A DNA stretch of 64,000 bases from Ceratopteris richardii (GCA_020310875.1 CM035433.1:106934758-106998757), one strand, 5' to 3'; numbered from the stretch's first letter, positions 31,304 through 43,326 are shown. Made by a program: numbers and translations. Notes: a model not told the origin generated them from the sequence alone.

Positions 31304-33302
31304 ATGACCTTTTCACCAGTATCCCCTCCCAATCTGACTACATCACCTCTATCTTCTCCTCTACACCAACTAATCTATGAATCTCAACATGTAATATATT
31401 CCTTGACGTTTGTAAATCCAGTGTCACACCCACTTGTGCACACAATCACACCACTTTTCACCATTAGTTCACTCAATAACACATCCAATAACATGGATAT
31501 TTCACCACCTACTACACCACCACTCACATCTACAATGTCACCACATCCTATAAGCACATCACAATTCTCTACTGTGACTACAACATTCACTTCCCCTACC
31601 CCACTTTCCCTTCCCTCTACATCTACCACCACAACAACATCATCTTCACACACCATATCATTGTTATTATCACCCATAGTAGATACTACATTTAGTCAAA
31701 TGTTTGCATGCATGAATCAAGTTAGGAATGAATTTGCCTCCCTCGAAAGCAACTACCAGGCCTTGCAATAGACCACCACACAACTTCAGGCCCAATTAAA
31801 CTCATTGACCATTAAGAATGCTTCTCTTAATGCACGTCATCAAGAACTCTGTGATGCCTATCACATGATGGAGTTGGAACTTGAGCAGAAGTCTAAAGAA
31901 GCTATTATCAAAATAGAGGAACAACTATGAGCCCAGATTGTTGTAATGCAATGCTGACAAGAAATATGGGGCTCTTAAGAAGACACCTCACCACAATGAA
32001 GGAAGAGAACCAAAGATTACAAGAGCAGAATCATGAGAACTTTGAAGCAGCCATGGATAGACCCAATGAACCACTCAGTCCAAGCAGGTTTAAAGCAGTC
32101 AATTCTGAGACCATGAAGTTACTCTTGGATAATCATGCACGTCTACTCAAACATTATGACTGGATCAATGAAGAATATGAGTGCTTACAGAGTGAACACA
32201 CTAGCTTACAACTACAAGCACATGTACAACAACCTAGTGTTCAAGACTTCAACCCGCTAGAAATCATGGACGAACTTATCACATTACGGGCATGTGTTAT
32301 TGACCTCCAAGCCTAGGTTACCACCCAATCAGAGCCTCCGAGACCTGACACCCCATCAGAAATCCGATCATAAGGAGAGAAAATCTCAATTCCACTCGAG
32401 GTGACTTATGAAGAAGAATATGAACCACAATCAGCCCCAGGTGGATGTGTCATGACAGAAGGGCAACACACAATTGAACTTCCTACTCCCACATGGCTCA
32501 AGTCCATTGAAGAGCTTGGGCAGACCTACTCAACATGCATAGAGGCACAACTCCATGTGATGGCCCTCATAAAAGAACGCATCCTACAATCACCTTATTT
32601 TGCTCAACTGGTGCCACGAAGGTACATATCCATCAACGAGCTTCAGTACAAACCTTATTTTCTCTACATGGCAAAATACCAGTTGAAGATTGAAAAGGAA
32701 ATCAGAAAGAAGCCCATGCACACCACTCAGTTTGAACCAAAAGACTTACCCAGAGAGGCGAAAAAAGGTAAAATATTTCAGCCCAATTGGCACATAGAGT
32801 TGTTGCAAGAATATCTAGAAATGATGCATACATGGACCAAGGCCCCACTACACTTAAAGTACAATCCAGTGACATGATGTCGCTCCTGGACTGCATTCAC
32901 TATTAAGGTTCAAAACAATAAGCAGTGTTAGGATTGGTTGAGTTATCCTTACTTCACACCACCTCGCAGTCCTTCGACAATAGGATACATGATGGCGAAC
33001 ATACGGCACTGGCTCCTCGACTTCATCGTATGACCAACGTAGCCGTGAAGATGATCGTTAAAATTTTTTACATGATGCAAACAGTGTTTAAAATCTTTCA
33101 TAGAATCAAGGCACCTCACATGAACATCTGGGTTTTGAACATGGCAATGGAGACCTTGCATATGATATGAGCACAACGCCATCAATACGGGTGTGTTAAG
33201 CTTGGCACAATCGAATCAAATATTTGCTTGCATGCTACAAAATGACTTTTGAAGAAATGTTTACGGCTTGATTTTGGGAATATCACTCTGAAGTCTTCAT
33301 TA
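31304..33302 (+). pseudogene. Accessory ORF of H, copy 1 (Ser/Thr/Pro-rich, coiled coil, conserved C-terminus)
   Basis: ATG 31304 opens a Ser/Thr/Pro-rich stretch (~130 residues), then a heptad-like helical region (FASLESNYQALQ, TTQLQAQLNSLTIKNASLNARHQEL). After a frameshift the coiled coil continues at 31927-32316 (LTTMKEENQRLQEQNHENF). The same frame from 32401 holds a conserved block: VMTEGQHTIELPTPTWLKSI, YISINELQYKPYFLYMAKYQ and DLPREAKKGKIFQPNW. Broken pieces continue to TFEEMFTA-stop-FWEYHSEVFISR at 33302, where copia G begins. No membrane segment or signal peptide was seen, unlike an env-like ORF. A homologue lies at 36985-39990. I do not recognise the family. Confidence 0.7.
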
Positions 33303-33919
33303 GCCGATATAAACCCTTGAGGTTGTTCCATGTATACCTCATTTGATATGTATCCATTCAAGAATGCATTCTTTAAATCTAGTTGACTCAAAGTCCATCC
33401 TTTTGAAGCAGCAATAGCAATGATTGTCCTTATAGTTGACATCTTAGCTACAAGACTGAATGTCTCATCATAATATATGCCATAAGTTTGGGCATAGCCT
33501 TTCACCACTAGTCTAGCTTTGTAACTAGCTATACTTCCATCTGCAAGATTCTTCACTTTATAAACCCATTTTTCCAAGTACCTTCTTACCATTTGGTTTA
33601 GGAAAAAGTTCCCAAGTCTTGTTCTCCTCTAGTGCATTGAATTCTTCCTTCATTGCTTCTTACCTTTTGCTTCATCATAGTTCTGAGGTTCTTCATCATC
33701 TTTTACCATGTATACATAGTTCTTCTGAGTTATGTAAGAAGTATCATAAGAATACCTTTCTGGTTGCCTTCTTGTCCTACTTGACCTCCTTGGTTCACAT
33801 TCTTCATGTGTGTCTGGATACACCTCTTCATCAAATATAGGATCATCTTCATTTCTTCTTGTTAATCCACTTCTGTATGTACTTGCTTGCATATAGTCTT
33901 CATCTTCATTTACCTGCAC
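33303..33919 (-). pseudogene. Element G hinge and N-terminal reverse transcriptase
   Basis: On the minus strand the hinge (33919-33650) is acidic and includes EPRRSSRTRRQPERYSYDTS. RT begins MKEEFNALEENKTWELFPKPNGKK. A frameshift near 33590 precedes KWVYKVKNLADGSIASYKARLVVKGYAQ, DETFSLVAKMSTIRT and QLDLKNAFLNGYISNEVYMEQPQGF. It ends there, before YVDD. Confidence 0.85.
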
Positions 33920-34308
33920 AATTGATTTTCCTTTCTAACATCTTCTTACCTCTTCTTCAAATTCTTCAACTATATGACTTTGATCTGCATACCAACTTTT
34001 CTAATCATCTAATGTAACATCTCTAGAAACAAGAAACTAATTGGTTAGAGGATTCCACAAAGGCTCTAGCCCATTTGCTTTTCATCATAACCAATGAACA
34101 CATATTTTTTTGCCTTTGGTTCAAGCTTATGTCTAAGTTATGATGGCACATAAGCATATGCAATTGATCCAAACACTCTAAAATGATCTAGTGTTGGTTT
34201 CTTACCCCACCAAGCTTCATATGGAGTCATTCCATTTAGAGCTCCACATGGTAATCTATTTACAAGATATGTAGGTGTATTTACAACCTCAGCCCAAAGA
34301 TAATTTCG
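33920..34308 (-). pseudogene. Element G integrase C-terminal remnant
   Basis: Minus-strand pieces after the stop at 34309 still read like copia integrase C-terminus: LWAEVVNTPTYLVNRLPCGALNG, MTPYEAWWGKKPTLDHFRVFG and KLEPKAKKYVFIGYDEK. Frameshifts and stops break it up before the hinge. Confidence 0.72.
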
Positions 34309-35049
34309 TCAATTCTTCTCCTTCAGCATAGCTCTAGCAAACTCAACAAAAGTCCTATTTCTTCTTTCTGCTACACCATTTTGTTGTGGTGTATACCTAC
34401 AGGTTATTTCTCTCTTAATACCTGCATTCCAAAGATAATCATTGAACTCTTGGGAGAAGTATTCTCCCCCTCCATCAGACCTCAGTCTCTTGATCTTTTG
34501 ACCTGTGACTCTCTCTGCATATGCATGAAAATTTTTGAAAGCTCCAAACACTTCTAGTATTTCCTTCAAAACATATAAAGTTATCCATCTTGTAGCATCA
34601 TCGATGAAAAGAACATAATACCTTGAGCCACTGATACATCCTTCTTTTGTTGGTCCCCATACATCTGTATGAATGAGATCTAGTACTCCATCATGTTTGA
34701 ATCCTTTCTTTTGAAATGGTAACCTGCGTGCTTTTCCCATCTGACATGCTTCACATTTATAAACCATATGTTGACTCTGCACATTTGGTAGTCCTAGTAT
34801 ATACTAATTTGCAATCATAGCTTTAATTCCCTTTTCATTGAAATGACATAATCTCTTATGCTAGAGATCAAGTTCTGTAATCACTCCTTCACCATGTGTG
34901 AGCAATGTTTGACCAATGTTCCCTTGCACTCTTAAAGTAAAGAGTCTACCTTCTTTCGTACCACAAACAATCTCATTATATCCATTCTCTAGATCTTCAA
35001 CAAATACTCCTTCATTTGTAAACCTGGCTTGAAAACTTTTTTCAACTAT
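34309..35049 (-). pseudogene. Element G pre-integrase and integrase core
   Basis: Pre-integrase is decayed (about 35000-34800: VQGNIGQTLLTHGEG, ELDL-stop-HKRLCHFNEKG). From 34782 the open frame shows YKCEACQMGKARRLPF, LIHTDVWGPTKEG, YYVLFIDDATRW, LRSDGGGEYFSQEFNDYL and TPQQNGVAERRNR, giving an intact D, D and E triad, and ends at 34309 with LKEKN. This is the segment missing from relative F. Confidence 0.88.
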
Positions 35050-36354
35050 CTATCCCACACTAATCAAGTTCTTAGGTATTGTGGGAACATACAAAACATT
35101 GGTTATCAAATATGCTCCACTCTTGCATTTCACTTTTCCAATTGAATGTACACTATGTCTTGTATTATCACCTGTTTGAACTGTATGACTAGAAATGCCT
35201 TTTTCCAATTCTGACATCAATTCTATGTTTCTTGACAAATGATTAGAACATCCAGAGTCAATGTAAAATACCTTTAGATCTTCTTTATCTAATGTGGTGA
35301 TTAAATTCATCATCAATTATTCATTCTATGTGTCATTTGCATAATTGTAGTAGGTGGTGTTGTAGGATTGATTTTGTCCCCAACTTCTTCCTCCACCTCT
35401 ACCATAGCCTCCTCTTTGATTTTGTCTACCTCTCTGAGAATAACTTTGATATCTTCCACCCCTACCTCTGTTATTGTTATTCTGATTTTGATTTGATCCT
35501 TGCTGATTATGCCAACAGTCATGAGCCAAATGATTACTCAATCCACAAATCCAACATGCCTTCTTGTTGTTATTTTGATTACCTCTTCCTCTTCCAAAAC
35601 CTCTTGCTCTTCCTTTGCCAGTGCCTTTACCTCTTGCATAATAAAATTGAGAAGTTGGTTCCTCTTCATCCTTTGCTTCACCTTTATCTCCTTTCTTTTT
35701 GTTCTTCATGTACATTACAGAACTTTGTCCTTTATCTCCATCTCACTTCAAGTCTTCCTCAAATGTGAGCATCAAACCAAGCAATTGATTCAAATTTGGA
35801 ACATAATGATTCAAAGAAAGTTCTGTTGACAAGACAAAAGGTTTCAACCTTTCATCTCCTCTCAAACCTACAAGCAATTGAGCAATCAATCTATGATCCT
35901 CAATATCTTCATCTATGGATCCAAGAATATCTGTTAGATCCTTCATCTTAGTGACATGATCACTAATATTTTGACTTGGCTTCTTCTTGAATGTAGTAAA
36001 CTATAACCATAGACTTGCTTTCCTTTCTTTGGTAGTACTTTGGAAATGATATTCCAATTCATTCCATATATCTTCAACTGATTCCAATCTTCTCATGTGA
36101 TCTGAAATTGTATTGTAGATGTAAGCTTTTGCACTTCCATCCTTCTTCTGCCAATGCTTTAAAGCATCCAATTCTTCTTTCTTTGGTCGGCTTTCATCTT
36201 CAAATACTGGCTTCTCTTCTTCACATGTTATGTACACCATGAGATCATTACTCATAATTAAGGCTTCCATTCTCATTACCCATGCAAGATAATTATCTCT
36301 GTCTAGTTTGTCAATGGAGATATGATCTGCCATAATTATTTGCTTCTGCTTCAA
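35050..36354 (-). pseudogene. Element G Gag, knuckle and protease
   Basis: The minus-strand ATG near 36336 starts MADHISIDKLDRDNYLAW (an upstream ATG at 36354 is possible). The Gag core continues EALIMSNDLMVYITCEEE and VEDIWNELEYHFQSTTKERK; after a stop near 36001 it goes on with MKDLTDILGSIDEDIEDHRL. A basic Gly/Arg/Gln/Asn-rich segment holds the intact knuckle CWICGLSNHLAHDC (about 35550). The protease FYIDSGCSNHLSRN (about 35250) and VLYVPTIPKNLISVG end at 35050. There are three to four breaks overall. Confidence 0.87.
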
Positions 36355-36529
36355 CCTGTGAGTTTAAAGGATAAAGAATAATAAATTTTGAAGTTTTTTA
36401 TGTATGAATATACTTTTGAAGTAATCTTCTGATGCCTTATGTCTTTGAATGCTTTCGCTTTCAAACTTTAATGAAAACTTTCCAAAACTTCTCGTATGTT
36501 TGACACCTTTTGCTCTCTAGAACCTTTTT

Positions 36530-36541
36530 GCTCTGATACCA
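36530..36541 (-). other. Primer-binding site of element G
   Basis: The minus strand reads TGGTATCAGAGC, two bases inside the LTR terminus at 36544. Confidence 0.85.
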
Positions 36542-36543
36542 CT

Positions 36544-36740
36544 TGTTGACATTTGAAACATCACAAAAATGAATTAATGTGACACTAGAACACCTCTATG
36601 GTCACCATTAACTTAATGCTTCTCCAAACTTTGAGAAATGATTGCTTAAACTAAGAACTTTGCTCTTTAGAAATTTCTAGTCACTTTGCTTCTTTCGTTG
36701 TATCTCACCTAGACTCAGAACATGACTATTAACCTACCAC
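36544..36740 (-). repeat. Partial 5' LTR of element G
   Basis: It starts TGTTGACATTTG on the plus strand beside the PBS and has no partner in the window, so its outer limit is a guess. DNA from roughly 36740 seems to belong to the second gypsy copy. It shows no clear similarity to F's LTR. Confidence 0.5.
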
Positions 36741-36984
36741 ATTGGATCATTGATCAAATTCACTTGGCACACAAACGATGGTTGTGCAAAGCTATACTAT
36801 ATGGATGTTGCACCCTCACCAAGATTATCTATCGATGTCTAGCATATTACATTCCAATCTAGAGAGCTCTGATGTGGAATAGGTTACAACAATTCAAAGG
36901 TAGAACTTTCACAAGACTGCATCAAAGAGGATGCGAGGAGTAGTACCATGTGCTCAACCTCAAGAAGACACTTTAACCCCTAAA

Positions 36985-39900
36985 ATCACTCCTCCACCAC
37001 AACAACACATACATCCGTTCACACTCTGCATCCCAAGATGTAGCTCTAAAGGCCCAAGTCTAGCATTTCCTCCAGTCCTAGCCGATCAGGAGTCCACCTA
37101 GAAGAACTCACCAATGAAGATTTTGAGAAGATCCTCTGAGAGGTGAATGTTGAGTCAAGTGATGTGGAGGGATCACATCCACAAGCAACTACATCACAAG
37201 TGCAGGTTACCATAGTCGACCAAGAAGAAGAAGAAGATGACAAAGATGAAGTTGAAGAGGAAGAATTTGTAGAGGGCGATGATGAACATGAGGAATCACA
37301 TAATGAAGAGCAACAAGAAGTGTCTGAACTCATAGTTGCTCTAGCATACACCCCCCAATTACAATGTTTGTATGACACAATTACAACTATGCAAGAACAG
37401 TCTCATTCTTGTCAAGAAAAGCTTTAATGGATCAGATCCTCATAGATGAAGGGGTGGACCCTGAGTTCATTAATTCACTCAAATTTCTAATAGAATCATT
37501 GGGAGTTCAAGAAGTAGTGCACATTGCACTATGCCAGTCAATACGATATGGCAAACGAAGAGTGGAGATGAGGTCATGGCTAGGCAAAGATATATGTAAC
37601 CCCATATTTGAACCGGAAGCAACCACAAAACCAACAACTACTTCAATAGCCATAATAATCTTACCACGGAGACCTTTGTACAAACTTTGCCTATCTCACC
37701 TCAAGACCCCGCATCTTTCCCACCTCCACCACCTACCATTGTGGAAAACACTGTAATCTTAACAACCACACCCACACCCCTACCTCAACCACCTCTTTCT
37801 CCTTCTATGAATTGATCTTTCAAGCGAACCTTTTTTCTTCCATCACCAATCAACTTCTTGCTTCTCCGTTTCTATTCGTAGAACCCACCATTGGCCACCC
37901 CATCATACCTAGTATAGAAGGACACCCGAGACCCATTGAGGGTAGCTTATGTATCCTTGTTTACCCCCATTCCCACATTCCCCTTCCCCATGATCCATAC
38001 TTTCCATTCGCCTCCTCCATCTTTCCCTACGTCCATCACCACCATTGCCCCATCCCATTATGTATCATTCATGGAAAACCTCATTCATGTTCCCACCACA
38101 TAGATATTAGGTTCACAAACACCTATGTCCACTTCACTATATGCCGATACAACGATCACCTCACCTACCATCCCCACCTTCATGGTAGCTCCCAATACAC
38201 CATATAGTCTGACCCCATGGACATTTCTCCACCCATTGCACCTCCCCCCCATGCTTCCACCATCCTTGATCCCCCATCCATCAATATCACCAGCACCATC
38301 ATGCATTGCATCCACCATTCCCATTCCCATTCCAATTCCCCCTACACTAAATCCTACCTCCTTTGCATCAATAAATATAAATAATACATTCAATACAATG
38401 ATTCAATGTGTCTCATAGCTTAAGCAAGCTTATCAACACTTGGAAGAACGAAACACAGCCTTACAGGCAGAATCTCGAAGATTACAAACATGCTTTATAA
38501 CATTGAAGGCTGATAACGAAACACTCCATGCCCAATACCTCACATTACAACAAGCTCATGAAGAACTGGAGGCCAAGGTACCAGATGTGGATGCCCAAGC
38601 TACCAAAGACTTGGAGGACATGCTACACGAGCAACAGCTAACCAATGCAAAACTATGAAGAAATATAGGCAAAGAATCATATGTCTATTGCACTAGAAGA
38701 GAATAAGAGACTAAATTAATAGAAGCAAGACAATCTCGAGGCTGCTATGGAAGGGACACTAGACACAATGATCAATCCAACATGGAGATGACATCAAGAT
38801 ATTACTCGAGGAACATGCTCGTTTTTTGGAACGAAGCAATTAACTATAGTAGGCACATCTAGGCCAGAGGCTACCACCATCTCATAGACTAAAGAGGAAA
38901 TGTAAACCCTCCAGAAATAGGTCAAAGAACTCCAAGCATGGCTCTTACAATATGAAAGACCACCCTCTCCGCTTGAAGACCCAGAGCTAGAAACAGTAGT
39001 GGAAATTCCTATCAAAGAATCATTTGAAGAACCATATAAACTCATGCCAGTACCCAGAGGGCATATTACTAAAGAGGGTCAATATACCTTTGAAAGTGAG
39101 GCACTAGATTGGCTCAAGTGGGTAAAACAAATTGGCCATACTCATGATGATAGGGTGGTTGTACAAATACAATCTATGTTCAATCTTGAAGAAACAGTTC
39201 TAAAGTTAGCTTATTTTTAGAACCTATCACATCAACGACTCATCACCACTTTAGAACTGCAATACATGCCATACTTTGTATTATTGGCAGATTATAATGC
39301 AAAAATCAACAGGGTTAATGGGAAAGAACCCATGTTTACTATGCAGTTGGAGTAGAATGACCTACCAAAAAAGGCGAGAAGGAACCATCTTCCAACCAAC
39401 TTGGCATGCATGACTATTGATAGATTATCCCAAAATGATGCACCCTTGGTTAAATATGTTGTTATACATTAAGTATAACCCTTGTTATTGTCCTGTTGTT
39501 TATCACCAACCATGGCCAACATTTGCAATCAAAGTTTGCGATACCAAATGGTGTTCAAAATGGATAAACTATCCTTATTTTGCTCCCCCAAGAGTGCCAC
39601 CCATAGTTGCATGACATGTACTATATACCATTGGCCCTCAAGATTCAAGAACGTGCGGGACATTGCTGCCAAGATGTGCCTGAAGATTTTTGAGCTAATG
39701 ACAGTTGTTTACAAAACTTTCCAGAAAGTCCAAGCTCCATATATTTCTACCCTAGGGTTCTCTAAAGGTAATCCTGACTTGATTTATGATATGAGTCAAA
39801 CACCCTCCATCAACAAGATCTATGCCTGGCGTGCATGCGTTAAATAATTACCTTCTTGCTATAAGCAGAACTTTGAGGAGATGTTCTCTATAGGGTTCTA

Positions 39901-39990
39901 GGAGTACCACTATGAGATTTTCATTCCTAGAATCACCCACCTGTTGCACCTTTTTGTAGTAGAACAAGCACTCCATGCCGATCAGCTATG
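36985..39990 (+). pseudogene. Accessory ORF, copy 2
   Basis: N-terminal pieces are very acidic (37143-37427: VDQEEEEDDKDEVEEEEF) and precede EVVHIALCQSIRYGKRRVEM. A Pro/Thr/Ser-rich region follows (37740-38420), then a coiled coil (38440-38658: RNTALQAESRRLQTCF, LHAQYLTLQQAHEELEAK). The conserved block at 38990-39400 (RGHITKEGQYTFESEALDWL, LELQYMPYFVLLADYNAK, DLPKKARR) aligns with 32440-32770 of copy 1. Downstream, PTFAIKVCDTKWCSKWINY, NYPYFAPPRVPP and MCLKIFELMTVVYKTFQKVQAP extend the family beyond where copy 1 is cut. Stops and frameshifts are many. Function unknown. Confidence 0.68.
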
Positions 39991-40148
39991 ACTGCCACAT
40001 CCGAACATCCTAGTTCCAGTAGATTAGGATCAACTTATGATAAATTTGGCATGAGTACTACGATTGAGTGAACATCATCTGGACACAGATGTTGTCAAAT
40101 ACTACATCAAACACTCTTCACAAGGATCTGTTAGGGACGACAGATGCA

Positions 40149-40161
40149 AGAGAGGGGTGGG
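40149..40161 (+). other. Polypurine tract of the second gypsy element
   Basis: AGAGAGGGGTGGG directly precedes TGTTGGTAGC, the likely LTR start. Confidence 0.65.
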
Positions 40162-40823
40162 TGTTGGTAGCATCCAAGGCAATCAAGGTGGCATTACAAG
40201 ACAAGTAAGTCGTCGGATAGAATCAAAATAGAGGGAGAATCAAGCAAGAGTAAGCAAGCAGAGTAGTAAATCAAGGCCTGACAACTAGGCCTATATAATT
40301 TTTCAAAGGATAAATCTTTTTCAACAGTGATTTTAATCACTACACCCCATTGTAAATACCTTTTTGATGATTCTTACTCCATTTTTTGCAAGTTGAGGAG
40401 TCGTTAAGCTTGAGGAGTACTAGATCTAAGTAGATACCATTTTTCATATTTTTTAGAGCTCGTTTGAGCCCCCAAATTAGCCTAGGAAACTATTTTTTAA
40501 CTAAGCCAAACACTAGGTCTAGAAAAGGCAACTAGTCCAAAACTATAGAAGGAGCTAGAGATCTCATTTTTGGGGTTAGCAAATTGGGGATTCAAGTGAA
40601 AAAAAGAGTTTGTAATCTTGTTTTTGGCTAAAAGGATTCCATTGCTCCATCTCTTTGTCTTGTTGTGTGTGCATGTGTGTGTGTATGTGTGTGCATCCTT
40701 GTGTGCTTCTCAATCACTCACTTGTGCACTTCACTTGCTCAAGATCATCTTACCCTCCTCCCATCTTCCTCGATTGACAATTATAGGCTGGATCTCCTCA
40801 TGTTGGTACTTGCCATTGTGCTA
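40162..40823 (+). repeat. 3' LTR (partial) of the second gypsy element
   Basis: It starts TGTTGGTAGCATCC after the polypurine tract. CTATATAA at 40291 is a likely TATA box. A (TG)n-like run lies at 40660-40700. From about 40325 it is homologous, in reverse orientation, to 47281-47960 (shared blocks GAACTATTTTTTA..., GCACTAGGT..., ACTATA-AAGGAGCTAGAG, GATTGACAATTA). The 3' end seems cut by A-family copy I at 40824. Confidence 0.65.
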
Positions 40824-42741
40824 GAGTGACAGTGCCCATTTTACATGCTGACATAGTTTTAGCCAAAACCAAAAATTGTTTGAAGCACATAAACACTTTG
40901 AACTTTGCTTTCAATGGATATGCCCATGCATGCCTAGAAAAATCATCAATGAAAGTCATGAAGTAAAGGTACTTACCAAAAGAAGTGTCTGCATAGGACC
41001 ACAAACACCACTATGAACAAGCTGCAATTTCCGAGCAGCTCATACTGAACCATCTTCCAAGAAGGAGGAACGTTGCATTTTTCCCAAAATACAACCTTCA
41101 CAGACATTTCTACCAGGTGCCTCAAGTTTGGATAGAGAGGACACCATTTCAGATTTTTTGTAGGCATAACAAACTAGAAAAAATTAGATGACCAAAGCAT
41201 GCATGCCAAAGCTTTGCATCTGGCATAGCTTGAGAATCTTGAACTACACATGCTAAATCATCCATAGACTTTGCATAATCTATGAGCTTATACAACCCAC
41301 AACATAAATATCAGAAGCAATAATGATATCACCATTTGAAAGATCATGAACTATACATCTATCATCCACAAACCATGGCATGCTACAATAAATATGAACA
41401 CTTCAAAGAAGACTATATCTTTTAATAACCAAGGTAATGATCATGTTCATGTTCAAACTCAAAAGAGGAGTCAACCTATCAAGACGATCTTGGCAAATGT
41501 TGAAACTGATAACATATTTTTATTGATCCGTGGCACAAATAAAGCATCCAAAAATGTAAAAGAACTACCATCAATAGTAGTCAAAATGATCTTACCAACT
41601 CCCATGACAATATAAGAGGAGTTGTTAGCACATGTGACAGTATTCCATATAGGGGTAGGGTCAAGTGAAGTGAAGAAACTGTGCTGCAAGATAATATGTT
41701 TGGTTGCCCCACTATCAAAGTACCAAACATCTGAGTCTATTATAAACATACACTGCTCATGAGAAGATGGGTCAAAACTACAAATTGTAGTAAATGTCCA
41801 TTCTTCATTCTACACAAGATTGGCAAAATTTGTTTTAGGTGTAGAGTCCTCTACAACAACCATTCTAGCCTCTTTCTTCTTTGCATCTTTTGTAGCCAAT
41901 TTTGGACAACTCTTTATGACATGATCATTTCCTTTACACTATTTGCAAAAACAATTCTATTTTTTGTTTTCTTATCATCTTTGTCATCCTTCTTTGATTG
42001 TGTAGAATTAGTAGATTATGCTTACTACTAGATGAGCTCCATTTACCTTTGCCCTTTTGACTAGCTAGGAAAGCTTGATTTGCAACACGCATAATGGACC
42101 TATTCTGCCTAGACTCATCTTCTTGTAATAGAACATAGACTAACTCTTTAAATGTTAAGGCATTTGGAATGTCTTTCATCAAGTAGAAGCAAAACTCTAA
42201 TATGAACCTGGAAGACTATTTAGAACAATCTCCAGAAGTGAACTATTTGGCAAGACTCCATCAGCAAAAATCAACTGCTCCTTCAAATCTTTGATCTTTG
42301 TCAAAAAATTGTCCATGGAATCTTCTTCATTCATGCGCTCACTCTCCAACTATTTTTGGATGTAAGCAACATGAGCCTCATTCCTTGCCTCGTATAAAGT
42401 GGTAAGTGTATCCCAAGCATCCTTTGCTGTTTTGCAAGAGTGAATGTGAGGATTAATGGCATGTTTGATAGAAAAGTCTATCAATGCATGTGCCTAAGCA
42501 TCTCTGCCATCCCAAAGAAGTCAAACAGAAACCTAAAGATCATCATCTTCAAATCCATCTGCATCACCTTTAATAACTATATTACAGGTGTAATAGGATG
42601 TTTTTCAACACCCTACATAATATTACATAGTCCTTTTCTGACTTATCATGACACATCATATATGCCCATAATGGGTAATTGGTACCATCCAAGTTATCCT
42701 CAACAACCAACATACAAAATACATCACTGTTTTTCATCCAT
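40824..42741 (-). pseudogene. Copy I Gag-protease-integrase remnants
   Basis: Minus-strand pieces: Gag RQNRSIMRVANQAFLASQKGKGKW (about 42100), a decayed knuckle region near 41940, the protease VWYFDSGATKHI (about 41710) with the DSG intact, and the post-active-site strand LTTIDGSSFTFLDALFVPRI. Pre-integrase CKY-type and integrase YLYFMTFIDDFSRHAW (about 40970) follow. At 41371-41486 about 115 bp unrelated to A replace some 25 bp of the family sequence. The Gag ATG equivalent lies at about 42741. Confidence 0.82.
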
Positions 42742-43096
42742 GGCCACTGATTAAAATACCCTGATGCAGGAAAATGATTGTATTTTGAAAAGTTGAATAA
42801 AACTACCCTTTCAAGCTCTAATAGATCTATAGCATACTATGAGGCTTTTGTACTACCAAACCAAGACATGTATATATGTTTGGCATAAAAAGATGAAATT
42901 GCCTGCATAGGTACTATGATAGTGTGTTTGGAGGTCAAAACAAGCTGAGACTGCAATTTTGACACCACATAACAAAGCTATTTTGAACTCCTAATTGCCC
43001 TGAGTATGCTCATCAATTTTCATGCGATTCTGAGACTGTGATCGGAGGGGTGTTGATGATGCCCTCCATGAAGCGGAAACCTAGTCTGATACCAAT
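42742..43096 (-). other. Copy I leader and degenerate primer site
   Basis: Homologous along its length to A's leader (3870-4224). The PBS region at 43083-43094 reads TGGTATCAGACT on the minus strand, diverged from TGGTATCAGAGC. Confidence 0.75.
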
Positions 43097-43326
43097 TGTT
43101 CGAGTTTGATGTCTATAGAAGCATGCAAACAACACAAGGAAGAAGAAGAAGCTTGCAGCACAACACACAATCCTAAATGTATTACCAAGACAATGTAAAA
43201 AGATAAGTGACCATTAGGGTTATAATCACATATAAAAGCTCGGGGAAAAGAACCTCCTAAAGAGGGAAAAAAGTGCCTCGACAGTCCTAGTGTGTTCACA
43301 CACATCAGTACTAAAATATATCAACA
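43097..43326 (-). repeat. 5' LTR of copy I (230 bp)
   Basis: Termini TGTTC and CAACA; the same length as A's LTR and alignable throughout. Confidence 0.85.

Larger units (their letters stand above)
23417..33302 (+). mobile_element. Ty3/gypsy element H with 3' accessory frames, both ends missing
   Basis: Plus-strand order: nucleocapsid knuckles, a long spacer, protease, acidic linker, RT, RNase H, integrase, a second retropepsin-like frame, a low-complexity linker and an accessory ORF. RT before integrase is diagnostic of Ty3/gypsy. RT wording (FLDGFSGYNQVAIAPEDQ, PFGLTNAPTTFQ) suggests the Athila/Tat side rather than chromoviruses, and no chromodomain follows integrase. The 5' end is cut at element F's LTR and the 3' end at copia G. 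Many stops and frameshifts show that it is dead. Confidence 0.82.
33303..36740 (-). mobile_element. Ty1/copia element G (same family as F), truncated at both ends
   Basis: Reading leftwards from 36740: partial LTR, PBS (36541-36530), leader, Gag (from 36354), knuckle, protease, pre-integrase, integrase, hinge, and RT up to EVYMEQPQGFI at about 33303. The rest of RT, RNase H and the 3' LTR are absent. All three integrase catalytic residues and the protease triad are intact, but stops and frameshifts are scattered through it. Confidence 0.88.
36741..40823 (+). mobile_element. 3' part of a second gypsy element with accessory ORF and LTR
   Basis: It contains an accessory-ORF homologue of H (36985-39990), then a polypurine tract (40149-40161) and an LTR starting TGTTGG at 40162 with a TATA box. 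No pol sequence was found. It shows that the accessory ORF is the last gene before the 3' LTR in this lineage. The left end meets copia G, the right end meets copia I. Confidence 0.7.
40824..43326 (-). mobile_element. A-family copia copy I, 3' truncated
   Basis: Homologous to element A from about 1993 to 4454 and in the same orientation: LTR (43097-43326), PBS (43083-43094, with one or two changes), leader, Gag, knuckle, protease, pre-integrase and the start of integrase. Sequence equivalent to A's integrase C-terminus, RT and RNase H is missing. Stops, frameshifts and a 115-bp replacement show that it is older than A. Confidence 0.85.

Noticed and set aside
31384-31677. Minus-strand Val/Asp/Gly-rich ORF
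   Set aside because: It is the reverse complement of the Ser/Thr/Pro-rich accessory ORF and has low complexity.
37046-37378. Minus-strand Ser-rich ORF
   Set aside because: It is a shadow of the acidic region of accessory ORF copy 2.
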